Shown: positions 47,701 to 54,405 of the stretch, in pieces
Layout of the letters: every line of letters begins with the position of its first letter
How positions within the stretch are numbered: the stretch's first letter is position 1
From: Nonomuraea cavernae
Lineage (GTDB): Bacteria > Actinomycetota > Actinomycetes > Streptosporangiales > Streptosporangiaceae
DNA: 64,000 nucleotides
NCBI RefSeq assembly: GCF_014646355.1
Contig: NZ_BMNH01000022.1
Coordinates: forward strand, 62,001 to 126,000
Direction of reading: 5' to 3'
Translations under genes and position numbers: made by a program
The notes under the pieces: model-generated
The model's input: only the letters and a program-made list of their open reading frames with translations
Databases searched by the model: none
What the model was told of the DNA's origin: nothing

Positions 47701-49886
47701 CCGCCCGGACCGCGAACGACCAGCTCGCCCGCGCGGTGCTGCACGAGATCTCACACGCCGGGCAGGCCATGGCCGCCAGGGCGCAGCCGAGCGTGGTGCG
47801 CCGCCTGATCTCCCGCGCGAAGTCGATCGTGGGCCACGACCATTGCGTGTCGGCCCACTTCGACGAGTTCCGCCACCTGGCGCGCAGGTGGGCCGCCGCG
47901 AAGGCGGCCCACGACCTGGACCCCACCCCCGAGAGGGAGGACGAGGCACGCAAGTGGCGGCACGAGCTGCAGGCCCTGGACGCCCGGCTCCGCACTCTGG
48001 GTCACACACCTCCGTCGTTCCCGTGGACGACCGGCCGGTCGGCGACCCCCGGCTTCCACACCGGCGCCGTCGCCGCCCTGCCCACGACGGCGGCGGGTCT
48101 CGGCACGCTCGCGGACCTGTCCGGAGTCGGGGCCATCGCGCCCACCGGCTCCCCGAGGACCGCGACCACACCTGCCGGGCAGCCGAGCACGTTCACCGTC
48201 ACCTCGCCCGCCGGACAGCTCACCCTGGAGGTCTCCGAGGCCGACCTGCCCCCCGGCACGGTGGAGGTGCGGGCGTCGAGCCCGGGGGCGCTCTCCGTCG
48301 CCGTGTCCCCCTCCGACGGCGGGAGCGTCCGGATGCGGCTCGCCGAGCTGATCGCGCAGGCCGTCGCCGACCAGATGGGCATGGAAGCCGGGCATGCGCT
48401 GCGCCCCGGGCCGCTGAGCTCCGTCCCCGACCTGCGGCGCGGCGACGCCGCGACGCTCGTCCGCGTCAGGGCGCTGATCGAGGCCCGCGCCGCGGCCTCA
48501 CCCTTTGAGCGCGGCGCCATCGAGGACCGGCTCCGTGCCGAACTGAGAGACGCGGGGCTGACGCCCGGCACCGAGGGCGCGACGGCCAGGCAGGTGAGCG
48601 CCGCCCGCGCGGGCCTGCTGCCGGCCGCGCACCTGGACCTCATCAACGAGCTGTCCGGCCGGACCGTGCACCCCACCGCCACGGCCATCGTCGCCGCCAT
48701 CACCCGCACCGCCGCCCTCCTCGGGGCCACGACCAGCAGGTACGGTTCCACGCTGGTCGACGTCACGCTGCCCGATGGGACGTCGATACCGGTGGAGGTG
48801 CGGGCGGATTCCACCTCCACGGGCCAGTCGCTCGAGCTCACCACCGACCAGGGGGTGCACACGTTGACCGTGGACCTCGGCTGGCCTGTGCCGGCGCTCG
48901 AGCGCAGCGTGGCCGGCAGCATGGTGAGCGCGATCCTCACCGCGTCGGGCGTGCCCGAGGACCAGCCCGTGCCGGTCCCCAGCGCTCCGGGCGGCACCCT
49001 TACCAGGAGGGAGGTCTATCTGGCCATCGAGCTCCAGGAACTGCTCAACCAGGTGCGGACCGCGACCCCTCAGCAGCGTCCCGGCCGATTCGCCCTGCTC
49101 GTCCACATGGCAGAGCTCAGGGGGCTCGGCAAGCGTTCCCCCGACCGCGACGCCAATCGGGCCCTCCTGCCGTACCCCATCGGCGCGGAGCTCACCGAGA
49201 TGCTGGACCACAGCATCGAGGGCGAGTCCCCGCGCGCGTTCTGGGAGCGAATGCGCAAGATCGCCAACGGCACCGGCTGGTACCCCCCGGAGGAGTACGA
49301 GGAACGCCGCCCCGTCCCGGAGCAGTCGGACGACAACCAGGAGCGGGGGACCTGGGACCAGGAGGGCCGGGAGCGGGAGGATCGGGAGCGGGAGAGCCGG
49401 AAGTCCGCTGAACCCACCCCCACATCCGCCGCACCGCATGCCACCTACACCGCACCTCCCAACCCTGGTGCTGTTTACACCGCACCTCCCAACCCCAGTG
49501 CCGTGTACCCCGCACCTCCCGACCCGGGTACCGGGGACACCGAGACCACCCCTGCGTCCCCCAGCCCCACACCGACCACCCCTGCGTCCCCCAGCCCCAC
49601 ACCGACCAACCCTGCCCCCACGCCCAGCCAGCCCACGCCCAGCACCCCCGCACCCTCAAACCCGGCACCCACACCGACCCCAACCCCAACCCCAACACCC
49701 ACACCGACACCAAGCGGCCCCGATCCGACACCCACCCCATCCAGCCCCGAAACCACCGATCCGACACCCACACCTAGCAATTCGACACCTGCGCCTTCGA
49801 GCACACCGACATCACGGCCCACCCCCAGCTCCACCCCCACTCCGGAACAATCCGCGGACGAACCCGGGGTTGAGGTCCCGGCATGA
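38748..49886 (+). CDS. giant type VII-associated protein with duplicated HEISH metallopeptidase-like modules
   Basis: A 3712-residue protein starting at an ATG behind GGGGGG. Residues 28-200 form a helical WXG100-like N-terminal domain (FPDWVNYVLIPLLASGQSWP) with a hydrophobic helix at about 146-168, then a helical region, and a Pro-rich linker at about 405-630. Module A (about 836-1015) contains VVHEISHGGQ (His928, Glu929, His932) and CVAPRLNEFRFL (Glu972). A charged, probably coiled-coil region spans about 1035-1190. About 1300-2760 is a long region of Gly/Ser-rich strand-like repeats. Module B (about 2915-3095) repeats module A with VLHEISHAGQ (His2999-His3003) and CVSAHFDEFRHL (Glu3040). 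The last 155 residues are Pro/Thr/Ser repeats. Zinc proteolysis and type VII export are inferred. Confidence 0.85.
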   Translation: MAGGPVDVNTSTSGGLPSAGEGGTSSTDIRPVWETESFPDWVNYVLIPLLASGQSWPKASESGLWAMAKPHERTMNAMVTAFDPTAQSVKLVLSGWQAPATPGYLRQVTQLFGENTGAGALAKQSDGYYRQIDAFARETQYSKISINVAFYIALIAAFIALLAAFFSAGSTAWLVGPYAAAARRAVARILELLAINAGRGFVASSVGRVTALAGLSRLVASPIARERVEEVGEEVYIDYKSQEEQRKMGTREGTDWRKMAAAAVGALFGADVGMRLANRTSRLADSIPGISQLNRMAGDSPGFSNALLRFPGRAMSTGLNNTIASPVGSLAANALVYGQVAMPGTDAFVGGFMGGVGRTGTISPFNPDVALALSNPSAALAQATDAANRTDVARAVDQAMANRPAPATGPTPSTPSPAGVTPVGVTPAGLPVPSASPTPAPAAPQAPGSVPRQTGPQLQPGQQPDAAATQAAPTARTPAQPATPSVQSGPQPAPDPATQPDPAKPAPSARPAQTAQPDQTARQDQQVWPPRGTENAPLVQPTENPRPVQLTENLQPGQDGQTTANPHTTESPQTAPSIPPDQATAQPSPWAPPDPGMAPQAPVNAAPDPAAQPTTSAGSTTTAGGTTAPTAPNTLSAVMAQAAVTEAQRLAFPHAIPLQDGGVFLTDARGRSVSLSPEALRRTEERLTSRAANGATAKQLVAEAAAALGAEIAIAGGRPATEGALEGLDQLADADPGTAPDAADHSRAWNDDVEHAEQVASRLSARALGPDAAVRAGFYDIAAQEIMDRLAALGTQQATSPSPAPETGGPRTVPAQQIENSLFQPQRRRPAHHGAVTDTEIRAAITTDLDLTDFGGEVLSLTWADPSSTTMLVETRTHGTLHYRIRIGGVSGDNVAESEIRTGSVTDPIVIKIAPRASNESLYRAVVHEISHGGQTRAAAATRSEQGTVRRWLSRTRPVEGVDECVAPRLNEFRFLTRKWRAAGSMDEKQRWAHEIDQLLADLRDRGQSPPLPPWSSGSAAAPPPVTTPHADLVAYVRRTVDSLTETIAGLEARYNAKEASQAAAKAAAKVAAEQAHTADGQKDHGAPERARKARVNEANERIMLERHRRIAEAYDTAGEYADYARKAYELLLAELERGASAAQAAPLAVQAKSWLDDFQLALTAALPSLAALPSFVPAGRLPHLNRLTETVNDLLQERGIDEIFTPAELGRRLSTEFSRVLSADGALIRVGRDVPGEILIKLSVTDLVEVLDPGKIASEIMQGVLPQGGQTIGATANANRGANAGLRLDPLIAALPDSQLKKFLEHLEMSATYNTGFTSSVTGNATDFALDGAVEDNRGESVQYDGRARWSVQARTSSRDGWSPEAVVDHGYHDDVGSLRAYVSHAYMDSPPMNPLRLPADQRRQEFPEHVVLGLTGMLKLAEDTMKALGEKNFPPGSVARQQVLTAFVDDFYSRMEHAVNDPQGVPRIIHVNGRPFAQLSFRAVPRVDTAEPVGAPSRSHWQERLRVGVTSATGNQSFSRSGGVGGSLGLRVVPELDAVRGDDEYTVASGPNFRGSAGASAADGLSVNGVTYHPSVQRYTGYTQGVALEFDYEVTAHLIDADKQLGPIRGEGGGLFRFAESDAYWYGLPVAQKAVEVREDGTVVHRDDPDPKPPKGRKGELPSFYGNEPGKLRGAGPALVRGIDDADRLRKETEDKLRAMGVLAPLDPETGEPIYSSDLLERWSQMVNEREIADQLVKHRLQSGYDQAAQDGIMIDLITLRSGRAPRHLTLRVTLNQHFTDEHGRPRSKFGGITTAYADVNLDIGSDTNVWSHARSENVSGGLGYGANHQVPKGQEGVSPNAGVGGGRDYSRTLSHTIGLTINGVQLNEATVPLAIFDIPHTARVELLHANGDVEQLASVDGSARLLISSDSLPEDGTERPLPPPSAPTPTPDEIMRYATIQHMDVPNLLDVARELLPRAARPDSPAFHHLAEFLNVRSLIAHPEMLRTPYGTELVIRPQGAAPTKASISVQVRVGKMVFLGANNNVKGDINLTLYSMGVTAGRSSGGKVEGSAGANLQDADGSGEGGKVGAGHSGGESRSQYDLSIYGMERLGIGLGKQYEFLTDIELDLTGVEGDGTQVTRTVDGTMLYTVPERVALRMYAKGSLDLPLYQVADVVERFLDRTLRLDRSVAVPLVKRYLSELSQSTDWIPLAARHTPAVLIGGLKTVVNAGSTLTKVDDFLTRATELIAIPREVEIPRWLMKSIGITLIEDIRLAREGTDIELLNAVRDAIEAVAPDVLQDRVIADSLRKIFGGTRWWGPIDNIFSADGLPPLRYYTPYDELGRRDKVVVTVRAEFTGRAELTDRAELDTSAELLETTDEVGNIIQAYTYKEQGRSETRWASNSVHAGIDVSGEGHGHSPGGNTDRSLSSSGSFSEQDTGLQGYAVFNGMDLVQQRMKLVIEVERTRQQARAVGLTPLEEPAGKVTVELTGHMDRWIQTGLTRPVGTQPAEPGRTFDPRQVPTIHSFMANSVKTDLYQRISEALRNPRLFGEAVEVLDVELRNQLSEMATTALFERMTGERGHPIRLPVIGLRNREVDVWVKAVQSNLQVLARGLQGVEIRQVYRFQRLTGSSSSGGMAFPVGGSFGLSDPSGLNGGVSVGEQSSVSRANAGGNRREMSRFERDNAVIVQLTTDYDLTFTRQALTPEGTKYEAMPIHLPRAATGEVVAIMSETDYEALVAAMEAGAPLGPEWELIPEPAVSWGPQTSTAPPEQADPARPWGSLMDARIKASRSGTDISIDVTGPDGRTYTYHISPDGSLRSEDANRAFAEAFATLSPALVELADRAGLDLRDLFDNPRTQATFADRIRTELAARGVDLATLEAPTVWPSRPVLVGETASGGRSMGSTGGVGAPEVAGSAFIADGRAPHLPDATLDELKEATARDLRISDFGGKLLGLSWSGSTLTVETQAWGTLTFQVEVGEVPPGRVAMTDPKTGRMVVSARTANDQLARAVLHEISHAGQAMAARAQPSVVRRLISRAKSIVGHDHCVSAHFDEFRHLARRWAAAKAAHDLDPTPEREDEARKWRHELQALDARLRTLGHTPPSFPWTTGRSATPGFHTGAVAALPTTAAGLGTLADLSGVGAIAPTGSPRTATTPAGQPSTFTVTSPAGQLTLEVSEADLPPGTVEVRASSPGALSVAVSPSDGGSVRMRLAELIAQAVADQMGMEAGHALRPGPLSSVPDLRRGDAATLVRVRALIEARAAASPFERGAIEDRLRAELRDAGLTPGTEGATARQVSAARAGLLPAAHLDLINELSGRTVHPTATAIVAAITRTAALLGATTSRYGSTLVDVTLPDGTSIPVEVRADSTSTGQSLELTTDQGVHTLTVDLGWPVPALERSVAGSMVSAILTASGVPEDQPVPVPSAPGGTLTRREVYLAIELQELLNQVRTATPQQRPGRFALLVHMAELRGLGKRSPDRDANRALLPYPIGAELTEMLDHSIEGESPRAFWERMRKIANGTGWYPPEEYEERRPVPEQSDDNQERGTWDQEGREREDRERESRKSAEPTPTSAAPHATYTAPPNPGAVYTAPPNPSAVYPAPPDPGTGDTETTPASPSPTPTTPASPSPTPTNPAPTPSQPTPSTPAPSNPAPTPTPTPTPTPTPTPSGPDPTPTPSSPETTDPTPTPSNSTPAPSSTPTSRPTPSSTPTPEQSADEPGVEVPA

Positions 49887-49924
49887 TGGTCAGCGGAACC
49901 AGCGACGTAGGAAGGGAGCACGCG

Positions 49925-50449
49925 ATGCCATTCGCCATAGCACGCACGAGGGACGAGGCGCATCTGTACCTCGACCTGCACCCGTGCGCCTGCGGTTCGG
50001 TCGAGACGACCTGGGACACCGCGCTGGTGACCGCCGGCGGTGAGCTGACCTCACGCTATTCGGGCGCCTGCGATGACTGCGGCACGGAGCGGGAGTTCCT
50101 GTTCGGCCTGCCCGAGCGCGAGACGATGACCGGTGACTTTCCCAACTTCGGCGGCGGCGAGCCCTCCCAACTGCTCGACGCCGGCGAATGGCTCTGGGTG
50201 GCCGACCTGACGGCGGGCAACGTCCCGACCGACGACGAGGCCGCCGCCCGTCAGGCGCTGACGATCGCCACGGCGGCGGTCGAGGAGGTGGTCAAGTTCA
50301 TCCCGGCGGGCCAGGACAGGGTGCCCGACCATGCCTTCTGGTCGGCCCAGGGCCGCGACACGCGCGACGCCGAGCCGGGCAGGTTCTCCCTCGACCGGCT
50401 GCTCATCGTCCGCGACACCTACCGCGAGCTGGCGGCCGCCCATGCCTGA
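49925..50449 (+). CDS. small protein with CxC/CxxC zinc-ribbon-like motif
   Basis: A 174-residue protein beginning MPFAIARTRDEAHLYLDLHP. The pairs in HPCACG and GACDDCG, 25 residues apart, look like a structural zinc ribbon. The C-terminal half (DAGEWLWVADL, AVEEVVKFIPAGQD, AFWSAQGRDTRDAEPGRFSL) is shared with the next gene. GGAAGGGAG precedes the ATG; a start at 49883 overlapping the giant gene stop lacks a better site. Proteins of this kind accompany large actinobacterial toxin-like genes; the function is unknown and could be immunity or chaperone. Confidence 0.78.
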   Translation: MPFAIARTRDEAHLYLDLHPCACGSVETTWDTALVTAGGELTSRYSGACDDCGTEREFLFGLPERETMTGDFPNFGGGEPSQLLDAGEWLWVADLTAGNVPTDDEAAARQALTIATAAVEEVVKFIPAGQDRVPDHAFWSAQGRDTRDAEPGRFSLDRLLIVRDTYRELAAAHA

Positions 50450-50969
50450 GGCCAGGACGATCGCCGAGGCGTACGTGCACATCGGCCTCACCGTCCAGGG
50501 CGAAGAGCTGGGGCGCAACCCCGACTACAGCCGCTGGAGCACCCTCACGGAGGGCGGCGACTCCTGGACGCTGGTCTTCGACCACGCCGGCCACCACATC
50601 GTGCTCCGCGTCCCCTACCAGACGGAGTACGACGCCAGGCGCGACGGTCTCCACTTCGGCACCGGCACCTCGACCCTGGTCGATGCGGGCCAGTGGGTCC
50701 TGGTCTCCGCCGCCTACGCCCGGATGGCCGTGGAGGACGACATCCTGTCCTCCCCTGACGCCGCCGACGGCTGGGAGCTGGCCAGGGACGCCGCGGTGGA
50801 GGCGGTCAAGTTCATCCCCGAGGGCGACGAGGAGCCGCCACCGGGCGCGTTCTGGACCGCCCTCGGCACGCAGGCCCGCGCGCAGGAGCCCGAGCGCTTC
50901 ACTCTGCGGCGGCTGCGCGACGACATCGACTTCTACCAGGAGAGCCTCGACCGCCTGCGGCCCGGATAA
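50442..50969 (+). CDS. paralogue of the preceding protein, without the zinc ribbon
   Basis: A 175-residue protein (MPEARTIAEAYVHIGLTVQG). The C-terminal half aligns with the previous gene (DAGQWVLVSAAYA, AAVEAVKFIPEGDE, AFWTALGTQARAQEPERFTL), while the cysteine motif is lacking. It overlaps that gene by 8 bp, so the pair is cotranslated and may form a heteromer. Function not recognised. Confidence 0.78.
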   Translation: MPEARTIAEAYVHIGLTVQGEELGRNPDYSRWSTLTEGGDSWTLVFDHAGHHIVLRVPYQTEYDARRDGLHFGTGTSTLVDAGQWVLVSAAYARMAVEDDILSSPDAADGWELARDAAVEAVKFIPEGDEEPPPGAFWTALGTQARAQEPERFTLRRLRDDIDFYQESLDRLRPG

Positions 50970-51037
50970 CCGGTTGCCCGGCCGGACGGCCACCTGCTGC
51001 ACTACGGGGTGACAGCCGCCGGCCAAGGAGCGAGAAC

Positions 51038-51148
51038 ATGCGAGGAACGTTCATGTCCACCCGGGAAAGGATCATCAGCCTCACAAAGGACATGACGCTT
51101 CGTGCGAACGCTCAACTTGGGGATCCTGGCGCATGTAGACGCCGGTAA
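51038..51148 (+). CDS. 36-codon upstream ORF overlapping the ribosomal protection gene
   Basis: An ORF of 36 codons (begins MRGTFMSTRERI, ends GACRRR) with a strong AAGGAG site 7 nt before its ATG. It overlaps the first 47 bases of the downstream GTPase gene in another frame. The arrangement resembles the leader peptides of Tet(M)-class resistance genes, whose translation controls expression of the resistance gene. Whether it is translated is not known. Confidence 0.45.
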   Translation: MRGTFMSTRERIISLTKDMTLRANAQLGDPGACRRR

Positions 51149-53087
51149 GACGAGCCTGACCGAGCGGCTGCTGCACGCCGCCGGTGTCATCGACGAGATC
51201 GGCAGCGTCGACGACGGCAGCACCCAGACCGACTCCCTGGCGCTGGAACGACGGCGGGGCATCACGATCAAGTCCGCCGTGGTGTCGTTCGTGGTCGGCG
51301 ACGTCGCGGTCAACCTGATCGACACCCCTGGTCACCCTGACTTCATCGCCGAGGTCGAACGCGTGCTCAACGTGCTCGACGGCGCGGTGCTGGTCGTGTC
51401 GGCGGTGGAGGGGGTGCAGCCGCAGACCCGCGTGCTGATGCGCGCGCTGCGACGGCTGCGCATCCCGACGCTCGTCTTCGTGAACAAGATCGACCGTCGC
51501 GGCGCGCGTGACGCCGGCCTGCTGCGGAGCATGTCCGAGAAGCTGTCCCCGTCGATCGTCGCTATGGGTTCGGCCCGCGCCCTGGGCACCGCTCGCGCCG
51601 CCTTCACGCCGCACGCTCCGGACGACCCCTGCCTCGCCGCCGCGCTGGCCGATCTGCTCACCGGCCACGACGACACGCTGCTGGCGGCGTACCTCGACGA
51701 CGAGCGGGCCCTCACCCATGAGCGGCTGCGCCGCGAGCTCGCGGCGCAGACCGGGCGGGCGCTGGTGCACCCGGTGTTCTTCGGCTCGGCGATCACGGGC
51801 GCGGGCGTGCACGCGCTGATCGCCGGCGTCCGCGAGCTGCTGCCCGCTGCCGGGGGCGACGCCGCCGGACCGGTCTCGGGCACCGTCTTCAAGGTCGAAC
51901 GCGGCCCGTCGGGCGAGAAGATCGCCTACGTCCGACTCTTCTCGGGCACGGTACGCCTGCGGGACCGGCTGCCGTTCGGTCACCACGGCGAGGGGAAGGT
52001 CACCGCGATCAGCGTCTTCGACCACGGCTCGGACGTCCGCAGCGCGTCGGTGTCGGCGGGACGGATCGGCAGGATCTGGGGGCTCGACGACATCCGCATC
52101 GGTGACCGGGTCGGCGAGCCCCGCGCCACGTCCGATGACCACCACTTCGCCCCGCCGACGCTGGAGACCGTCGTCGTGCCCCTCGACCCGGCCGGCAGGG
52201 GCGCGCTGCACGCCGCGCTCGCCCGGCTCGCCGAGCAGGACCCGCTGATCGACCTACGGCAGGACGACGTCCGGCAGGAGCTCTCCGTCTCCCTGTACGG
52301 CGAGGTGCAGAAGGAGGTCATCCAGGCGACGCTGGCGGAGGAGTTCGGCGTCGACGTCACCTTCCGCGAGACGACGACCATCTGCGTCGAACGCCCGGCC
52401 GGCACCGGCGAGGCCGTCGAGGTGATCGCCAAGGAGCCCAACCCGTTCCTGGCGACCGTCGGGCTCCGCGTCGACCCGGCCCCCGTCGGCTCGGGCGTGC
52501 GCTTCGTGCTGGAGATCGAGCTCGGCTCGCTGCCGTCGGCGTTCCTCAGGGCGATCGAGGAGACCGTGCGCGAGACGCTGCGCCAGGGCCTGCGCGGCTG
52601 GCAGGTCACCGACTGTGCGGTCACGCTGACCCGGTCGGGCTACTGGGCGCGGCAGAGCCACTCGGGCGGGGTGTTCGACGCGAGCATGTCGAGCACCGCC
52701 GGAGACTTCCGGCACCTGACGCCGCTGATCCTGATGAGCGCGCTCAGCCGGGCGGGCACCCGGGTGTACGAGCCCATGCACCGCTTCCACCTCGATGTCC
52801 CGGCCGAGTCGGTAGGGGTGGTCATGCCCGTCCTGGCGGGCCTGCGCGCCGTGCCCCGCGACTCGGTGGCGCGCGGCTCCTCGTACGTGCTGGAGGGCGA
52901 CCTTCCGGCGGCCCACGTGCACGCGCTGCAGCGGCGGCTGCCGTCGCTGACCGGCGGCGAGGGCATCCTGGACTGCGCCTTCGACCACTACCAGGAGGTG
53001 ACCGGCACTCCCCCGGCCCGGCCGCGCACCGACCACAACCCGCTCGACCGCAAGGAGTATCTGCTGCACGTCATGCGCTCCGTCTAG
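51102..53087 (+). CDS. Tet(M)/Otr(A)-like ribosomal protection GTPase
   Basis: An EF-G-like translational GTPase of 661 residues that, by family, removes tetracyclines from the ribosome. G1 is AHVDAGKT, the switch I threonine is in RRRGITIKS, G3 is DTPGHPDF, G4 is NKID and G5 is near PVFFGSAITG. Domains III-V follow, including the tip region LTRSGYWARQSHSGGVFDASMSSTAGDFRHL. It is closer to actinomycete Otr(A)-type proteins than to EF-G. The GTG start has AAAGGA 11 nt upstream; the longer upstream ORF is in another frame. Self-resistance or intrinsic resistance is likely. Confidence 0.9.
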   Translation: MRTLNLGILAHVDAGKTSLTERLLHAAGVIDEIGSVDDGSTQTDSLALERRRGITIKSAVVSFVVGDVAVNLIDTPGHPDFIAEVERVLNVLDGAVLVVSAVEGVQPQTRVLMRALRRLRIPTLVFVNKIDRRGARDAGLLRSMSEKLSPSIVAMGSARALGTARAAFTPHAPDDPCLAAALADLLTGHDDTLLAAYLDDERALTHERLRRELAAQTGRALVHPVFFGSAITGAGVHALIAGVRELLPAAGGDAAGPVSGTVFKVERGPSGEKIAYVRLFSGTVRLRDRLPFGHHGEGKVTAISVFDHGSDVRSASVSAGRIGRIWGLDDIRIGDRVGEPRATSDDHHFAPPTLETVVVPLDPAGRGALHAALARLAEQDPLIDLRQDDVRQELSVSLYGEVQKEVIQATLAEEFGVDVTFRETTTICVERPAGTGEAVEVIAKEPNPFLATVGLRVDPAPVGSGVRFVLEIELGSLPSAFLRAIEETVRETLRQGLRGWQVTDCAVTLTRSGYWARQSHSGGVFDASMSSTAGDFRHLTPLILMSALSRAGTRVYEPMHRFHLDVPAESVGVVMPVLAGLRAVPRDSVARGSSYVLEGDLPAAHVHALQRRLPSLTGGEGILDCAFDHYQEVTGTPPARPRTDHNPLDRKEYLLHVMRSV

Positions 53088-53099
53088 CAGCGGGAGTCT

Positions 53100-53708
53100 T
53101 CACACCGGCAGCGCGGTCGAGGACATCAGCAGGAGCGCGACTCCCAGGCCGACGTCGAGCACGAAGCACGCTTCGGTGAGCGAGCGGCTGACGACCTTGT
53201 CGCGGACGAAGTGGATCACGTCCCAGATCGCGTGTCCGATTGCGGCGACGGCCGCCAGGAATACGGCCAACGCCGGACTGGACATCATGGCCGTCAGGGC
53301 GATGGCGCTGAAGCCCACGAATCCCAGCACTTGCACTCCGACTTCCCGGCGATCGACCCCGGTGCCGCGAAGGAACCCGAAGATCGCGAAGCCTGCGCCC
53401 ATGACGAGCAGCGTCGCGGTCGGATCGAGTCCCGTGAGGCGGGCAAGGACGACCGCGACGCTCGCGACGCCCACCATCACCCAGACGCTTCGCCGCGATC
53501 CGACAGCGGCGGCGGCGAGGTAGCACATCGCTGCCAGCATGATGATCATCGCGGTCACATGCGGATCCGCTCCGTTCGCGATATTGGCGATCAGCGCCAG
53601 CAGACCGAGGACGGACGGCCAGCGTGCGAGGAGGTGATGTCCGACAGCCGCGGCGCGGCCGGACGGATGACGGTGTGCGTGGGTGTCGAGATTCGTGGTG
53701 TTGTTCAT
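53100..53708 (-). CDS. multi-pass membrane protein, unknown function
   Basis: A 202-residue protein with about six hydrophobic helices (PSVLGLLALIANIAN, HVTAMIIMLAAMCYLAAAAVG, VWVMVGVASVAVVLARLTG, ATLLVMGAGFAIFGFL, VGVQVLGFVGFSAIALTAMM, ALAVFLAAVAAIGHAIWD). It has no recognised family. The N-terminus is His-rich. The next gene upstream is a response regulator of the same orientation 82 nt away, so this is a likely target of that two-component system. An ATG at 53759 is an alternative start. Confidence 0.72.
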   Translation of the reverse strand: MNNTTNLDTHAHRHPSGRAAAVGHHLLARWPSVLGLLALIANIANGADPHVTAMIIMLAAMCYLAAAAVGSRRSVWVMVGVASVAVVLARLTGLDPTATLLVMGAGFAIFGFLRGTGVDRREVGVQVLGFVGFSAIALTAMMSSPALAVFLAAVAAIGHAIWDVIHFVRDKVVSRSLTEACFVLDVGLGVALLLMSSTALPV

Positions 53709-53790
53709 ACTCGACAGCCTCTGCTCGGTCCCCGCCGGGTGGACCCGTGCATCTGTCATGAAAAGTCCGTGCACCCTGAAGAGCCTGACG

Positions 53791-54405
53791 TCAGACCCAC
53801 CCGTTCTCGCGTGCGATCCGGTAGGCCTCTGAGCGGGTGTCCGCTCCGAGTTTGTGGGTGACGATGGCGAGGTAGTTGCGTACGGTTCCTGGCGAGAGGA
53901 AGAGCTCCCGTGCGACCTCCCGGACTGGCCGGTCCGCCTGCGCGGCCAGAAGCACTTCGGTCTCGCGTGGCGTCAGCGGTGTCGGCGGCATGGTGAGCGC
54001 ATCTGCGGCGAGTACGGGATCGACGTAGCGCCGTCCTTCGTGTACACGACGCACGACGTCGGCCAGCGCGGTGCCGGGGGCGCCCTTCGCGAGGAATCCC
54101 CGCGCTCCGGACGACAGTGCCTGGCGCAGCACGTAGGGATGACCGTGGCCGGTGAGTATCACCCCGGCGCACTCGGGTAGCACTCGGCTGAGTTCCACGA
54201 TGACGCCTAAACCGTCGAGTTTCGGCATCTGTAGGTCGACAACCGCGACATCTGGTCGGTATGTCACTGCCTGTTCGACCGCCTGCCGACCGTCACTGGC
54301 GACGCTCACGACCTTGATGTCCGGCTCGCGCTCCAAGAGCCCGACGAGCGCCTCTCGAATCAACTCATCGTCCTCGGCCAGGAGGACCCGGATCGGCGAG
54401 CTCAT
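53791..54405 (-). CDS. NarL/LuxR-type response regulator
   Basis: A 204-residue response regulator. The receiver domain has acidic AEDDE near the N-terminus, phosphoacceptor Asp in VAVVDLQMPKLDG, and conserved Lys in FLAKGAPG. The C-terminal LuxR helix-turn-helix reads LTPRETEVLLAAQADRPVRE, then LFLSPGTVRNYLAIVTHKLGA. The ATG overlaps the kinase stop (ATGA). It probably controls the membrane protein gene downstream or unseen targets. Confidence 0.93.
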   Translation of the reverse strand: MSSPIRVLLAEDDELIREALVGLLEREPDIKVVSVASDGRQAVEQAVTYRPDVAVVDLQMPKLDGLGVIVELSRVLPECAGVILTGHGHPYVLRQALSSGARGFLAKGAPGTALADVVRRVHEGRRYVDPVLAADALTMPPTPLTPRETEVLLAAQADRPVREVARELFLSPGTVRNYLAIVTHKLGADTRSEAYRIARENGWV

